Positions 8,883 through 16,350 of a stretch of DNA of 64,000 nt are shown one piece after another. Each line of letters opens with the position of its first letter. The first letter of the stretch is position 1. Under the pieces are notes generated by a model. It was not told the DNA's origin, ran no database searches, and saw nothing but the letters and a program-made list of their open reading frames with translations. The position numbers and the translations under genes were made by a program. Source of the stretch: Bacteroidetes bacterium UKL13-3 (GTDB lineage Bacteria > Bacteroidota > Bacteroidia > UKL13-3); NCBI GenBank assembly GCA_001602415.1, contig CP012155.1, positions 1,364,001-1,428,000 of the forward strand, in the 5' to 3' direction.

Positions 8883-8890
8883 TACTTTTG
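8883..8890 (+). promoter_or_regulatory. -7 box of the rpsF-rpsR-rplI operon
   Basis: TACTTTTG, an exact TAnnTTTG match, 24 bases before the rpsF ATG, predicting a leader of roughly 18-20 bases. That is too short for a large structured S6:S18-binding leader. Confidence 0.65.
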
Positions 8891-8914
8891 CCGTCCTTTA
8901 ATTATCCCAAGATA

Positions 8915-9316
8915 ATGGCAACAAAGAAAAACACAAACGAAGAAGTTGTCCTAAACGACTATGAATCAGTGATTATTTTCACTCCCGTACTCTCAGACGA
9001 GCAACTAAAAGACGCTCTGGCTAAGTACCGTAACATGATTATCGAAAACGGTGGAGAGATGGTTCATGAAGAAAACTGGGGCTTGACTAAATTGGCTTAT
9101 CCAATTAACAAGAAAACCACAGGCTTTTACCATATTTATGAGTATAAAGCCAATAACAGTTTTGTTTCAAAATTTGAACTAGCTTTCAGACGTGACGAGC
9201 GTATCATGCGTTTCCTCTCAACATCACTCGACAAGCACGCAGTGATTTACAACCAGCGCAAGCGCAATGGCGAATTCAATCAATCTAAAAAAGACAAACA
9301 ACAAGAAGGTAAGTAA
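8915..9316 (+). CDS. rpsF: 30S ribosomal protein S6
   Basis: Small-subunit ribosomal protein that pairs with S18 in the 30S platform. The ATG at 8915 (MATKKN) is preferred over a frame extension at 8888 because the extension overlaps the promoter. The core contains [15 protein letters not shown], the [24 protein letters not shown] segment, and [11 protein letters not shown], all typical of S6. A charged C-terminal tail (KKDKQQEGK) is present. At 133 residues it is normal for Bacteroidota. First gene of the rpsF-rpsR-rplI operon; rpsR starts two bases after its stop. Confidence 0.97.
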   Translation: MATKKNTNEEVVLNDYESVIIFTPVLSDEQLKDALAKYRNMIIENGGEMVHEENWGLTKLAYPINKKTTGFYHIYEYKANNSFVSKFELAFRRDERIMRFLSTSLDKHAVIYNQRKRNGEFNQSKKDKQQEGK

Positions 9317-9318
9317 TC

Positions 9319-9597
9319 ATGGCAGCACCAAACAAACAAATTAATCCGGCTATGGTGTTTAATACCACACCCGAGGTTCAACAAAAGAAAAAATACTGCC
9401 GTTTTAAAAAGAACGGAATTAAGTATATTGACTACAAGGATGGTAACTTCTTATTGAAGTTTGTAAACGAGCAAGGTAAAATTTTACCTCGCAGATTGAC
9501 TGGTACTTCATTGAAATACCAACGTAAAATTGCTTTGGCAGTTAAACGTGCACGTCACTTGGCTATTCTTCCATACGTAGCAGATCAGTTAAAATAA
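9319..9597 (+). CDS. rpsR: 30S ribosomal protein S18
   Basis: Partner of S6 on the 30S platform. A 92-residue basic protein with the family core: [19 protein letters not shown], then the [26 protein letters not shown] region and the conserved C-terminal [14 protein letters not shown]. The order rpsF, rpsR, rplI is the common bacterial arrangement. rplI follows 21 bases later, with an unusually good ribosome binding site in that gap. Confidence 0.97.
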   Translation: MAAPNKQINPAMVFNTTPEVQQKKKYCRFKKNGIKYIDYKDGNFLLKFVNEQGKILPRRLTGTSLKYQRKIALAVKRARHLAILPYVADQLK

Positions 9598-9602
9598 TTT
9601 AG

Positions 9603-9609
9603 AAGGAGG
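9603..9609 (+). promoter_or_regulatory. Strong Shine-Dalgarno sequence before rplI
   Basis: AAGGAGG lies nine bases before the rplI ATG. This near-perfect Shine-Dalgarno is unusual here: most genes in the window have none. Confidence 0.7.
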
Positions 9610-9618
9610 AACAAACAG

Positions 9619-10059
9619 ATGAAAATCATTTTAAAAGAAAACCTGAAAAACGTAGGACAGCAAGGCGATATCGTAACTGTGAAAGACGGTTATGCTAACA
9701 ACTTTTTGTTTCCAAAAGGTTATGCTATCATGGCAACTCCTTCAAACATCAAAGTTCTTGAAGAAAACAACCGTCAAGGTGCTTTGAAACGTACAAAATT
9801 AAAAACTGACGCAGAAGCAACAGCAGAAAAGTTAAAAGACTTAACCATTACTATCGGTACTAAAGCTGGTGCTAATGATAAGATTTTTGGTTCGGTTACT
9901 CCATTGCAAATTGCACAAGCTTTGAAAGTTCAAGGATACGATATCGACAGACGCAAAATTGAGCTTGGCGATATTAAGGTTCTTGGTTCATACGAAGCTA
10001 CTTTAAATCTTCACCGCGATGTTGTTGTAAACATCAAAATTGAAGTAGTTGCTGAGTAA
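9619..10059 (+). CDS. rplI: 50S ribosomal protein L9
   Basis: Large-subunit protein at the base of the L1 stalk, influencing reading-frame maintenance. A 146-residue protein with the standard N-terminal domain (MKIILKENLKNVGQQGDIVTVKDGYANNFLFPKGYA: RNA-binding, with the signature G-x2-G-x4-V-x2-G-Y-x-R/N-N-x-L) , a long connecting helix, and a C-terminal domain with GKAGANDKIFGSVTPLQIAQALK-like sequence. Last gene of the operon, followed by a strong terminator. Confidence 0.97.
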   Translation: MKIILKENLKNVGQQGDIVTVKDGYANNFLFPKGYAIMATPSNIKVLEENNRQGALKRTKLKTDAEATAEKLKDLTITIGTKAGANDKIFGSVTPLQIAQALKVQGYDIDRRKIELGDIKVLGSYEATLNLHRDVVVNIKIEVVAE

Positions 10060-10081
10060 TCCAACGGATTGATTACCCTTA

Positions 10082-10113
10082 AAAACCGACCATTAATTTG
10101 GTCGGTTTTTTTT
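10082..10113 (+). terminator. Rho-independent terminator of the ribosomal operon
   Basis: Perfect ten-base stem AAAACCGACC / GGTCGGTTTT with an eight-base AT loop and eight Ts. Confidence 0.9.
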
Positions 10114-10154
10114 ATGCATGCATAAGCTCAAAAGAATACACGTATCGGTAATCT

Positions 10155-10748
10155 TTACACTCTACCATCCATCATTTTGGCAATGTATTTTCCAATAATA
10201 TCAAATTCAATATTTACAATACTGCCCACATTTATTTGGTGCATGTTTGTGTGCTCATAAGTATAAGGGATAATAGCCACCGAAAAAATTCGGTCTTGAA
10301 TATCAACCACCGTTAAACTAATGCCATTGATACAAATAGAGCCTTTAGGAACAACAAGTGATGAATCACTATGTCCACTCAGCATAAATGAAAATACCCA
10401 ACTTCCTTGTTTATCTTCAACCGATATACAGGTCGCTGTTGAATCAACATGTCCTTGAACAATATGTCCATCAAAGCGTCCATGGGCTGGCATACAGCGC
10501 TCTAAGTTAATCTTTTGCCCAATTGTCCAATTGTTCAAATTTGTTTTGGTCAATGTTTCGTCAATAGCAGTAACAGTGTAGGAGTTGTCTTCAACTTTTA
10601 TCACAGTTAAACATACTCCGCTGTGAGCTACACTTTGGTCTATTTGCAACTCATCTGCAATGCTTGAAGAGATTGTAAAATGTTTGTTTCTACCTTCGGT
10701 GTTAATTTTTTTGATAACCCCCATTTTTTCTATAATTCCTGTAAACAC
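10155..10748 (-). CDS. ribE: Riboflavin synthase alpha chain
   Basis: Catalyses dismutation of two 6,7-dimethyl-8-ribityllumazine molecules to riboflavin. I place the start at GTG 10748, giving VFTGIIEKMGVIKKI, the canonical N-terminus; a longer frame runs upstream to 10874 but reads through the promoter. The 197 residues contain the two homologous barrels: repeat 1 with HSGVCLTV and repeat 2 with GSICINGISLTVVDI, plus GHIVQGHVDSTA. Length is normal. No FMN riboswitch is seen upstream; the space to the IS982 element is only about 170 bases. Confidence 0.93.
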   Translation of the reverse strand: MFTGIIEKMGVIKKINTEGRNKHFTISSSIADELQIDQSVAHSGVCLTVIKVEDNSYTVTAIDETLTKTNLNNWTIGQKINLERCMPAHGRFDGHIVQGHVDSTATCISVEDKQGSWVFSFMLSGHSDSSLVVPKGSICINGISLTVVDIQDRIFSVAIIPYTYEHTNMHQINVGSIVNIEFDIIGKYIAKMMDGRV

Positions 10749-10767
10749 GCTTGTATAATTTAGCCTC

Positions 10768-10775
10768 CAAAAATA
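10768..10775 (-). promoter_or_regulatory. -7 box of ribE
   Basis: Minus-strand TATTTTTG, an exact TAnnTTTG match, ends 19 bases before the GTG start. Confidence 0.5.
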
Positions 10776-10919
10776 GTGTAATTGCACTACACTTAAAATG
10801 CGAGAAGTAAAATTAAGGGCTGCATTAAACACTGAATGCTGTAAAGTGAAAATGACAGACTGAATGCCATTCATATATTATCCTAAGTTAGTCGTTCATA
10901 ACTAAGAATATTTGTTATA

Positions 10920-11989
10920 AACCTGAGTTCGGTTTAAGCAGCTAATGTCAATTGTTGTTCAAGTTGCTTGATAAGCTGAGGGTTTGTTTCCTCAATATCT
11001 TTTTTGATGGAAGGTTTTTTAGGAAAGAAAGAATACGCAGCAATTGCACTCATAACATTAAGAAGAAAACCGCTGATAGAGCGATGTCTTGTATGTTCAA
11101 CTTGACAAATGTTTTTTAACTCATCATTTACGGTTTCAATCACGGACCGTTTCCTTAAAAGAAGTTTCTCTTCATTGCTCAATGCTTTAGATTTCATGTT
11201 TCTTCTTACAGCTGTAATGAGTTGTATACCGTTGCCAAAAAGCAGATCACTCAATGCTTTTGAGATATATCCCTTATCTCCAAATAGTTTTCCGAAAAGG
11301 TCTTTAGTCATATTGGTAATTGTTTTAGCATCTCTATCATCCACATTTCCTTTGGTTAGAAAGAAAGATAATATCTCACCTTTGTCGTTTATAATCAGGT
11401 GAAGTTTAAAGCCAAAGAACCATCCCATTGATGATTTACCAACCTCTGCAAAGCCTTTAAATGTTTTATTACGCTTTATACTTTTGTTGTGACAAACACG
11501 CAGTACAGTAGAATCAATAAAGCTAATGCCAGTGCACTCGCCTTTGCAACAATGATGGAGAAACAATATGAATGCAATAGCACAACGATGACTCAATTCA
11601 ATAAACCTGTTATAGGAAACCAATCTGGGAAAATTTTCTCTTAAATGAACAGACACATAGTCTACATAAAAATGCTTGAAATTCCTGAATTGACCACCAT
11701 GAAACGCAATCAGGAGTGTGATAATTTCAGAGTCACACATTCCGGCTTTTCTATTTCTTGTTTTAAGGTTTGATGGTGCGGGTAATTGGTGTTTTGAATA
11801 CAAAATTTCAAATTCATTGCAGAAATCATCAACTTTTACAAAAGTTTCTGTAATTTTATCTCGTAGCATTGGTGTGTTTTTTATGTTTTTTTTGCACTAC
11901 AAAATTAACACTTCCAATGCTACTAATTATTTGATTACCAAATAATTATAAACAAAATAATCAACACTTTCTTATCCCGAACTCAGGTT
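10920..11989 (-). mobile_element. IS982-family insertion sequence, complete
   Basis: About 1,070 bp bounded by perfect 13-bp inverted repeats: AACCTGAGTTCGG at 10920-10932 and its complement at 11977-11989. It encodes one full-length DDE transposase. No target-site duplication is visible: the left flank (TTTGTTATA) and right flank (ACAAAGATT) do not match. The right terminus joins directly to a truncated IS91-family transposase while the left flank shows no trace of that gene, so DNA has been lost next to the element. Confidence 0.88.
10934..11869 (-). CDS. IS982-family transposase
   Basis: DDE transposase of 311 residues. The catalytic acidic residues are visible in family context: D119 in SFIDSTVLRVCHN, D198 in GDKGY, and a Glu in SVIETVNDELKN (E245 or E250, the family motif). 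The IS982 signature MGWFFGFKLHLIIN follows the first Asp. Length fits the family and there is no frameshift, so the element may be active. Its stop codon lies next to the left inverted repeat. Confidence 0.93.
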   Translation of the reverse strand: MLRDKITETFVKVDDFCNEFEILYSKHQLPAPSNLKTRNRKAGMCDSEIITLLIAFHGGQFRNFKHFYVDYVSVHLRENFPRLVSYNRFIELSHRCAIAFILFLHHCCKGECTGISFIDSTVLRVCHNKSIKRNKTFKGFAEVGKSSMGWFFGFKLHLIINDKGEILSFFLTKGNVDDRDAKTITNMTKDLFGKLFGDKGYISKALSDLLFGNGIQLITAVRRNMKSKALSNEEKLLLRKRSVIETVNDELKNICQVEHTRHRSISGFLLNVMSAIAAYSFFPKKPSIKKDIEETNPQLIKQLEQQLTLAA

Positions 11990-12351
11990 ACAAAGATTAC
12001 CGCAGTGGAGGGCAGCAAAAAGTAATGGAGTTAAGCGGGGTAGAGTTTTTGCGCAGGTTTAGTATGCATATACTACCAGCAGGGGTCAGAAAAATACGGC
12101 ATTACGGCATATTGGCCAGCCGTAACAAACCCAAGTTGCGCACCCAACAAATGCAAATGGGTATAATACCCAAACGACAACAAGCATTAATAACGTGGCA
12201 ACAAATGCTGTTGCAAAAGCATGGAATAGACATAGAAAAATGCCCATGCTGTAAAACCGGAGTAATGATACGCTTAATGAGTTTTGAAGCCAATGCACCA
12301 CCATTGGCATTGCTACACCAAGCCCGCCAGCAAGCGTTAAATATTGCATAA
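11990..12351 (+). pseudogene. IS91-family transposase, C-terminal fragment
   Basis: The frame enters from the IS982 terminus (YKDYRSGGQQKVM...) and continues 120 residues to a stop at 12351. The segment FLRRFSMHILPAGVRKIRHYGILASRNK and the later CPCCKTG zinc-type motif match the C-terminal part of IS91/IS801-type rolling-circle (Y2) transposases. The catalytic N-terminal two thirds, including the tyrosine motif, are missing. The truncation point coincides with the IS982 end. I see no matching N-terminal half on the far side of IS982, so an adjacent deletion or rearrangement occurred rather than a simple insertion. Confidence 0.82.
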
Positions 12352-12564
12352 CCTTAATTGCCTAAAACAGGCAACTAGGCCGCGCATTGCCCAAAACCTA
12401 AAACAACACACAAAAGTTACCAGCCTGCAAAACAAAAAGCACAAAAAAAGCGCATTAAAGCGCTAAAAAGTAAAGCTGCACCAACTAAAAATACACCCAC
12501 CAAGCAGCCAAAAATAATCCCAAACATTCAAAACACATAACTCGCAAAAAAACCCGTCACGCTT
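12352..12564. other. Non-coding remnant between IS91 fragment and attC-like site C
   Basis: No gene is recognisable. It holds a short hairpin TTGCCT/AGGCAA at 12358-12374 just after the transposase stop, possibly part of the IS91 terminus, and a minus-strand terminator-like hairpin at 12443-12464. The sequence is A-rich on the plus strand and low in complexity. Confidence 0.6.
12443..12464 (-). terminator. Possible minus-strand terminator
   Basis: Stem AGCGC / GCGCT with a six-base loop followed on the minus strand by seven Ts. It could end transcripts coming leftward from the cassette genes. Confidence 0.4.
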
Positions 12565-12624
12565 CAGTCAACACACGCTTAAAACGAAGTGGGTACACTT
12601 CGTTTAAGCGCTATTTGTTAACTG
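12565..12624 (-). repeat. attC-like site C (60 bp), 3' end of the OLD-family gene
   Basis: Imperfect palindrome laid out like an integron attC. Outer boxes: GTTAACTG (12617-12624) and CAGTCAAC (12565-12572), complementary except for one base. Then an unpaired spacer of unequal length, then inner arms CGCTTAAAACGAAGTG (12576-12591) and CACTTCGTTTAAGCG (12596-12610), which pair with a single bulged A, and a four-base loop. On the minus strand the first box contains the TAA stop of the OLD-family gene. The second box, GTTGACT, does not fully match the GTTRRRY core. Alternative: a hairpin of an IS91-type terminus. Confidence 0.55.
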
Positions 12625-14528
12625 CTGGCTTTTATTTCTTTTAGTTTGTCTGTCAACACCTTGTCTAATTGATTCTCATTGGTAATGTATTTTATTATCA
12701 ACCTGCCAGATTCTGTTCCTTTTGAAGGTAAGGCAGAATCTATTGTGTAATAATCATCTCTATCTAAAGCAATAAGTTTTTTACGAATTAAGTTTGTTAG
12801 GCTTGGGTAAAATTTCTTTTTACTTTCTTCTTCTGCATTATCTTTAATATTCTCCTTAATGGTGTTAATTTCTTCTAATGGAACTCTAAGCGACTCCTCA
12901 AAATTATCTATAATAATATTTTCCCAAACAGCAGAATCTATTGAGTCCTCTATGTCTTGCTTACCAATGAAAGTCGGTTTGTATTTGTCAATTTCGTGTT
13001 GTGTAAATTTGTATTTCGCATCATTATCAAGTAGAAAGTTAACAGTTGAATCAGTTTTTTTAAATTCACCTAAAACTCCATCAAGAATTATTGCGTTTTG
13101 AGCGATTTTATCTTTACCGCCAAGATTTATAATTCTAATATTGTCCGATTCAAGTGTAGTTCCGTTGACAATGTAATAAAAGTGAGGAATTAGAATTTCT
13201 TCTGTGTCACCTTCCACAACAATAAATTGGTCATAAAATAAGAAATCACTATTCTTTAATTTCAAACTTGAATAAATGTCATCTACGGACAAACATTTAG
13301 AATTTCTTGTAATTCCCTCAAGCAGATCAATTTTGTTAATGCTTTTAATAAGAGTTTTGTCAACGAAAATTGTAGAATGTGTACTTATTAACGATTGAAC
13401 ATTGGCAGTTGAAGTCTGCTTAATGATATTGTAAAACTCCCTTTGAGCTGATGGATACAAATGTGTTTCAGGTTCGTCAAAACACCAAATAAATTTTTTG
13501 TTTTTGTGTTCTAAATTTATTGAATTTAAAGCGTTCCATTTTATTAATGAAAACCAAATTTGTCTTTTTACACCTTCACCTTGTGAATCGATATGAATGT
13601 CACCAACACTGTTTTTTTTATTGATTACAATGTCTGTTATTCTTGGTTCAACATCAAAATAAATATTTGCCTTCAATTTTTCTATAGATGGTACGTCTTT
13701 TAGAAAAGTATCTGCAAAACCATCGAGTTCTTTATTTATTTTATCTTGAGCTAATTGTCTCTTTTCATTTGCATACTTCCTTGCTTCTTGCAATTCAATT
13801 TTCACTTGCTGTTGCATTGTATCTTTAGTGAACTGATTCAATTGCTCCATCGAAATGTTCCAATCTAAATAACGATATTGAGGGAAAATATTTTTGTCTA
13901 ATTTGTATTCAGCCCAACTTGGTTCCAATTTTATCGAGTTCATAATACTTCTTAAGAGCTCTAATGCTGAAAATCTTCCTGCATTATTCTCATTCTCGAT
14001 TTTCTCGATTTTCTTTTCCTTTGCAATCTTAGAAAGTGCTGTAGCCTTCTCCTTGTAATATTCATTTCTATCGTCAACACCTTGCGGAGTCAATAGATAA
14101 TGATTAGACGAATTGTTAGAATTATCCAATACTCTTGCAAGCCAAATTTTTTCAACTTCTTGTTTGTCTAGAACCCATTGTAAATGGGTAGAAAGGTCAT
14201 CATTAATATCGTTTTCTTCTAAAATTAACTCTCCAATAACGTAACAGCTTGTCTCAGAAAAATCAATTGGTCTAACTCTTAAATTTACAAATACTTGATT
14301 AAATTCTTCTTCGGTTATTATAGTGTTGGATAGGTCTTTTTTAGCTTTATCATCTTGAAAAAAATTAAACTTTTGTTTGTCATCTAAAAGCAATCCAATA
14401 GCACTAAGAATTGAAGATTTTCCAGAATCATTTATCCCAATTAAAATGTTGGGATTGTCCTTTTCTAAGTCCAAATAGATGTTGTTACAACTTTTATAAT
14501 TAATTATTTGAATTCTGGATAGTATCAT
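12618..14528 (-). CDS. OLD-family ATPase with TOPRIM nuclease domain
   Basis: A 636-residue ATP-dependent endonuclease-like protein of the overcoming-lysogenization-defect family, here class 1 (stand-alone). N-terminal ABC-type ATPase: Walker A GINDSGKSS at 31-39, signature-like DSQGEGVKRQ near 314-323, Walker B FIWCFDEPETH at 346-356, and H-loop His 384. C-terminal TOPRIM: VVEGDTEE at 437-444 and DND at 501-503. Relatives (P2 Old, GajA of Gabija, other phage-defence nucleases) cut DNA and act against phage; this role here is inferred. No UvrD-like partner is adjacent, so it is not Gabija. The gene starts 31 bases after attC-like site B and its stop sits inside site C, the arrangement of a one-gene cassette. 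Confidence 0.85.
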   Translation of the reverse strand: MILSRIQIINYKSCNNIYLDLEKDNPNILIGINDSGKSSILSAIGLLLDDKQKFNFFQDDKAKKDLSNTIITEEEFNQVFVNLRVRPIDFSETSCYVIGELILEENDINDDLSTHLQWVLDKQEVEKIWLARVLDNSNNSSNHYLLTPQGVDDRNEYYKEKATALSKIAKEKKIEKIENENNAGRFSALELLRSIMNSIKLEPSWAEYKLDKNIFPQYRYLDWNISMEQLNQFTKDTMQQQVKIELQEARKYANEKRQLAQDKINKELDGFADTFLKDVPSIEKLKANIYFDVEPRITDIVINKKNSVGDIHIDSQGEGVKRQIWFSLIKWNALNSINLEHKNKKFIWCFDEPETHLYPSAQREFYNIIKQTSTANVQSLISTHSTIFVDKTLIKSINKIDLLEGITRNSKCLSVDDIYSSLKLKNSDFLFYDQFIVVEGDTEEILIPHFYYIVNGTTLESDNIRIINLGGKDKIAQNAIILDGVLGEFKKTDSTVNFLLDNDAKYKFTQHEIDKYKPTFIGKQDIEDSIDSAVWENIIIDNFEESLRVPLEEINTIKENIKDNAEEESKKKFYPSLTNLIRKKLIALDRDDYYTIDSALPSKGTESGRLIIKYITNENQLDKVLTDKLKEIKASS

Positions 14529-14559
14529 TTTTTTGTGTTAATAGTGTTCTTTTAAGCTT

Positions 14560-14695
14560 GCACCCAACGGTTTGCAGCTACAAGAAGTTGGCGATTTCGG
14601 AGACGAAAACTGTCTGCCAGCTCAGAACTTGATACGAAGCACAAAGCTTCATTTAACCACTGAACCGCCAATTTCTTGTAGGTGCGGTTATGGGC
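14560..14695 (-). repeat. attC-like site B (136 bp)
   Basis: Imperfect palindrome between cassette-like units. Minus strand, in order: GCCCATAAC (14695-14687), inner arm CTACAAGAAATTGGCG (14681-14666), a 72-base central region, arm CGCCAACTTCTTGTAG (14593-14578), and GTTGGGTGC (14568-14560). The inner arms pair at 15 of 16 positions. GTTGGGT fits the GTTRRRY core exactly. GCCCATAAC is the exact reverse complement of GTTATGGGC at 16530-16522, the 5' end of the unit that this site closes. No gene overlaps it; the nearest stop is five bases away at 14701. Confidence 0.65.
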
Positions 14696-14700
14696 TGGTT

Positions 14701-14979
14701 TTATATTTGCGTCCAACTATAATTGGTCTGACCATTTGTAACATAATTTGGTATTGTCCTAGTTAATAAATCTTGAATAATAGTATTTTCAGATATACCA
14801 ATTGGATATGTCCAATTGTAATGGGATGATGATGAAATTAAAATCTGCGTTATGCTCTGCTGTTGGATTGTTTGATTTTGTAATATAACCCAATGAACTT
14901 CTATTGTCAAACTATTATTTGTAATTATTGCAATTCCAATTGAATTGCCTAAATATTGAACTCTGTATGTTGTTGTCAT
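14701..14979 (-). CDS. Orphan ORF in four-gene unit, 92 residues
   Basis: A protein of unknown function, rich in Gln, Ser, Thr, Ile and Asn (MTTTYRVQYLGNSIG at the start, HYNWTYPIGISENT later). No signal peptide, membrane segment or known motif is seen. The composition and the spaced W/Y residues suggest a beta-rich fold. Last gene of the unit; its stop is five bases before the core box of attC-like site B, a spacing typical of cassette genes. It is separated by 30 bases from the next gene upstream. That it is translated is likely but not certain. Confidence 0.5.
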   Translation of the reverse strand: MTTTYRVQYLGNSIGIAIITNNSLTIEVHWVILQNQTIQQQSITQILISSSSHYNWTYPIGISENTIIQDLLTRTIPNYVTNGQTNYSWTQI

Positions 14980-15009
14980 ATAAATATTTACTGAATTAGT
15001 AATTTTTGT

Positions 15010-15168
15010 CTATCTGTTTAAAATGTGCTCCAACTTAGCATCTCTAAGTTCTTGAAGAATCTTAGCCCTATTGTGTTCCGATAAAGGGTCATATTTGCCG
15101 TCAAATAAATCTTGAAAAATCTTGATTAATTTATCTATTTCTTCCGTTGTCATTTTAGAATAATCCAT
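15010..15168 (-). CDS. Small acidic/helical orphan protein, 52 residues
   Basis: I start at the ATG at 15168 (MDYSKMTTEEIDKLIK); an in-frame ATG at 15222 would add a segment (HPPLITLKKY) overlapping the inter-gene gap. The protein is helical and charged (EEIDKLIKIFQDLFDG, AKILQELRDAKLEHILNR), reminiscent of small antitoxin- or adaptor-like proteins, but no family is recognised. The third gene in a four-gene unit on the minus strand. Confidence 0.5.
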   Translation of the reverse strand: MDYSKMTTEEIDKLIKIFQDLFDGKYDPLSEHNRAKILQELRDAKLEHILNR

Positions 15169-15230
15169 GTTGTTATATTTTTTTAAAGTAATAAGAGGTG
15201 GGTGAAACCCACCTCTTTCCACCTCTTTAT

Positions 15231-16139
15231 TTAATTATTAGTAGTATCTGTTTCTGTTATGTTTTCAACTGGAACCTCGTCATTGATTTCCTCTTTAATT
15301 GGTTGTTCTTCTATTTTTACTTCTGGTTGTTTAAGTTCAGGCTTATCTCCCATTGCCATAATTTGGGTTTTATATTCTTCACGCTTTTTACTCCAATATT
15401 CATCATATTTAGGATAACCACTCCATGTGTCAAATTTTTGTGACTCCATTTCTTTGTGAGAAGGATGTACAAGTTGGTTTGCGAGTTCAAGTGCTTTATC
15501 TTGGTCACCTGATTGAATTGAAAGTTTTACTTTGTCTTCAATTTGTTCAAGTTGTTGGCTTAATTTCGCATCATCTTGTTTCGCATTACCATTGAAGTAA
15601 CTAAATATGCCAAAACCAATAATGGCAATAATTATTACTACAGTAATTGCTTTCCAATTCTTTTTTATGCTGTCAAAAAATTCTTTGTCTGATTTGTCCC
15701 GTGCAGCTTTTTTCTCCATCTCAATCTGATGTTTAACTTTTTCCGCTTCTGCCTCGGCTAAAATTTGTTCTGCTGTCTTTGGTGCTTCATGAACGATTAC
15801 CTGAGGAGAGCCTGAATTACCACCTGCGTGATGAGAACCTCCGCCACCTCTTGACCCAGAAATTCCTTGTTGCACCATTTGTTTAATCTCCTGTGCATCA
15901 TCTTTTGAAAATCCTGTAGCAATAATTCTGTCAAACCCTAATGTGTCAAAAGTGATTTTTGAATAACCCACCATCGGAGTATCAATACTTACAGAAGAAA
16001 TCTGTTGATAAGAAAGTGTCTTTTCTTTACCACCCAAAAGACCAGGTATTTTTAATGTTACACCGAAATTATCGATGTCAATTTTAGCAGGAAATACTTT
16101 ATTCCCGTCTGATAATCTACTTGCTTCAAATGTTTTCAT
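15231..16139 (-). CDS. Membrane protein with N-terminal bacterial PH-like domain
   Basis: A 302-residue single-pass membrane protein of unknown role. Residues 1-90 resemble a bacterial PH-like domain (VTLKIPGLLGGKEKTLSYQQISSVSID, then a long ending helix DDAQEIKQMV). A Gly/Ser/His-rich linker spans roughly 93-112. A charged helix (ILAEAEAEKVKHQIEMEKK) precedes one transmembrane segment, WKAITVVIIIAIIGFGIF, near 167-184. The remaining 115 residues form a helical segment (QLEQIEDKVKLSIQSGDQDKALELANQL) and an acidic, Pro-rich tail. Topology cannot be fixed from sequence; PH-like domains are usually cytoplasmic. It is the largest gene of the four-gene unit. Confidence 0.65.
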   Translation of the reverse strand: MKTFEASRLSDGNKVFPAKIDIDNFGVTLKIPGLLGGKEKTLSYQQISSVSIDTPMVGYSKITFDTLGFDRIIATGFSKDDAQEIKQMVQQGISGSRGGGGSHHAGGNSGSPQVIVHEAPKTAEQILAEAEAEKVKHQIEMEKKAARDKSDKEFFDSIKKNWKAITVVIIIAIIGFGIFSYFNGNAKQDDAKLSQQLEQIEDKVKLSIQSGDQDKALELANQLVHPSHKEMESQKFDTWSGYPKYDEYWSKKREEYKTQIMAMGDKPELKQPEVKIEEQPIKEEINDEVPVENITETDTTNN

Positions 16140-16140
16140 T

Positions 16141-16350
16141 TTAATTGTAATTATAGGTTAATGTTTTAGTTGATTGTGTTTGATTAGAAATAGTTACTCT
16201 TTGCTGATTTTCCAATAATGTTATTGCTTCCAGCGTTAAGGATGATACTATTGCTCTTGATATATGGTCTGATATATCATAGGGTCCAATTTGAATCTGA
16301 GGTTCAGTCATACCTGTTAGGTATTCAACTTTTATTTGCAAACTTTTCAT
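16141..16350 (-). CDS. Orphan ORF, first gene of the four-gene unit
   Basis: About 69 residues from MKSLQIKVEYL; the frame also allows a start at 16371 adding MIKKNNI. No signal, membrane segment or family is recognised. Thr, Gln and Ser are frequent toward the end (QQRVTISNQTQSTKTLTYNYN), recalling the composition of the last orphan of the unit. One base separates its stop from the next gene's start, so the two are probably co-translated. Preceded by a leader of about 150 bases without a clear TAnnTTTG box. Confidence 0.45.
   Translation of the reverse strand: MKSLQIKVEYLTGMTEPQIQIGPYDISDHISRAIVSSLTLEAITLLENQQRVTISNQTQSTKTLTYNYN

Noticed and set aside
10749-10874. N-terminal extension of riboflavin synthase
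   Set aside because: The extension reads through a promoter box and lacks similarity to the family; the GTG at 10748 gives the standard VFTGIIE start.
12358-12374. TTGCCT/AGGCAA hairpin as a terminator
   Set aside because: Six-base stem with no T-run; more likely part of the IS91 end, but this cannot be shown.
12618-14528. Gabija (GajA) assignment
   Set aside because: No UvrD-like GajB helicase is next to the gene. Only a stand-alone OLD-family member can be supported.
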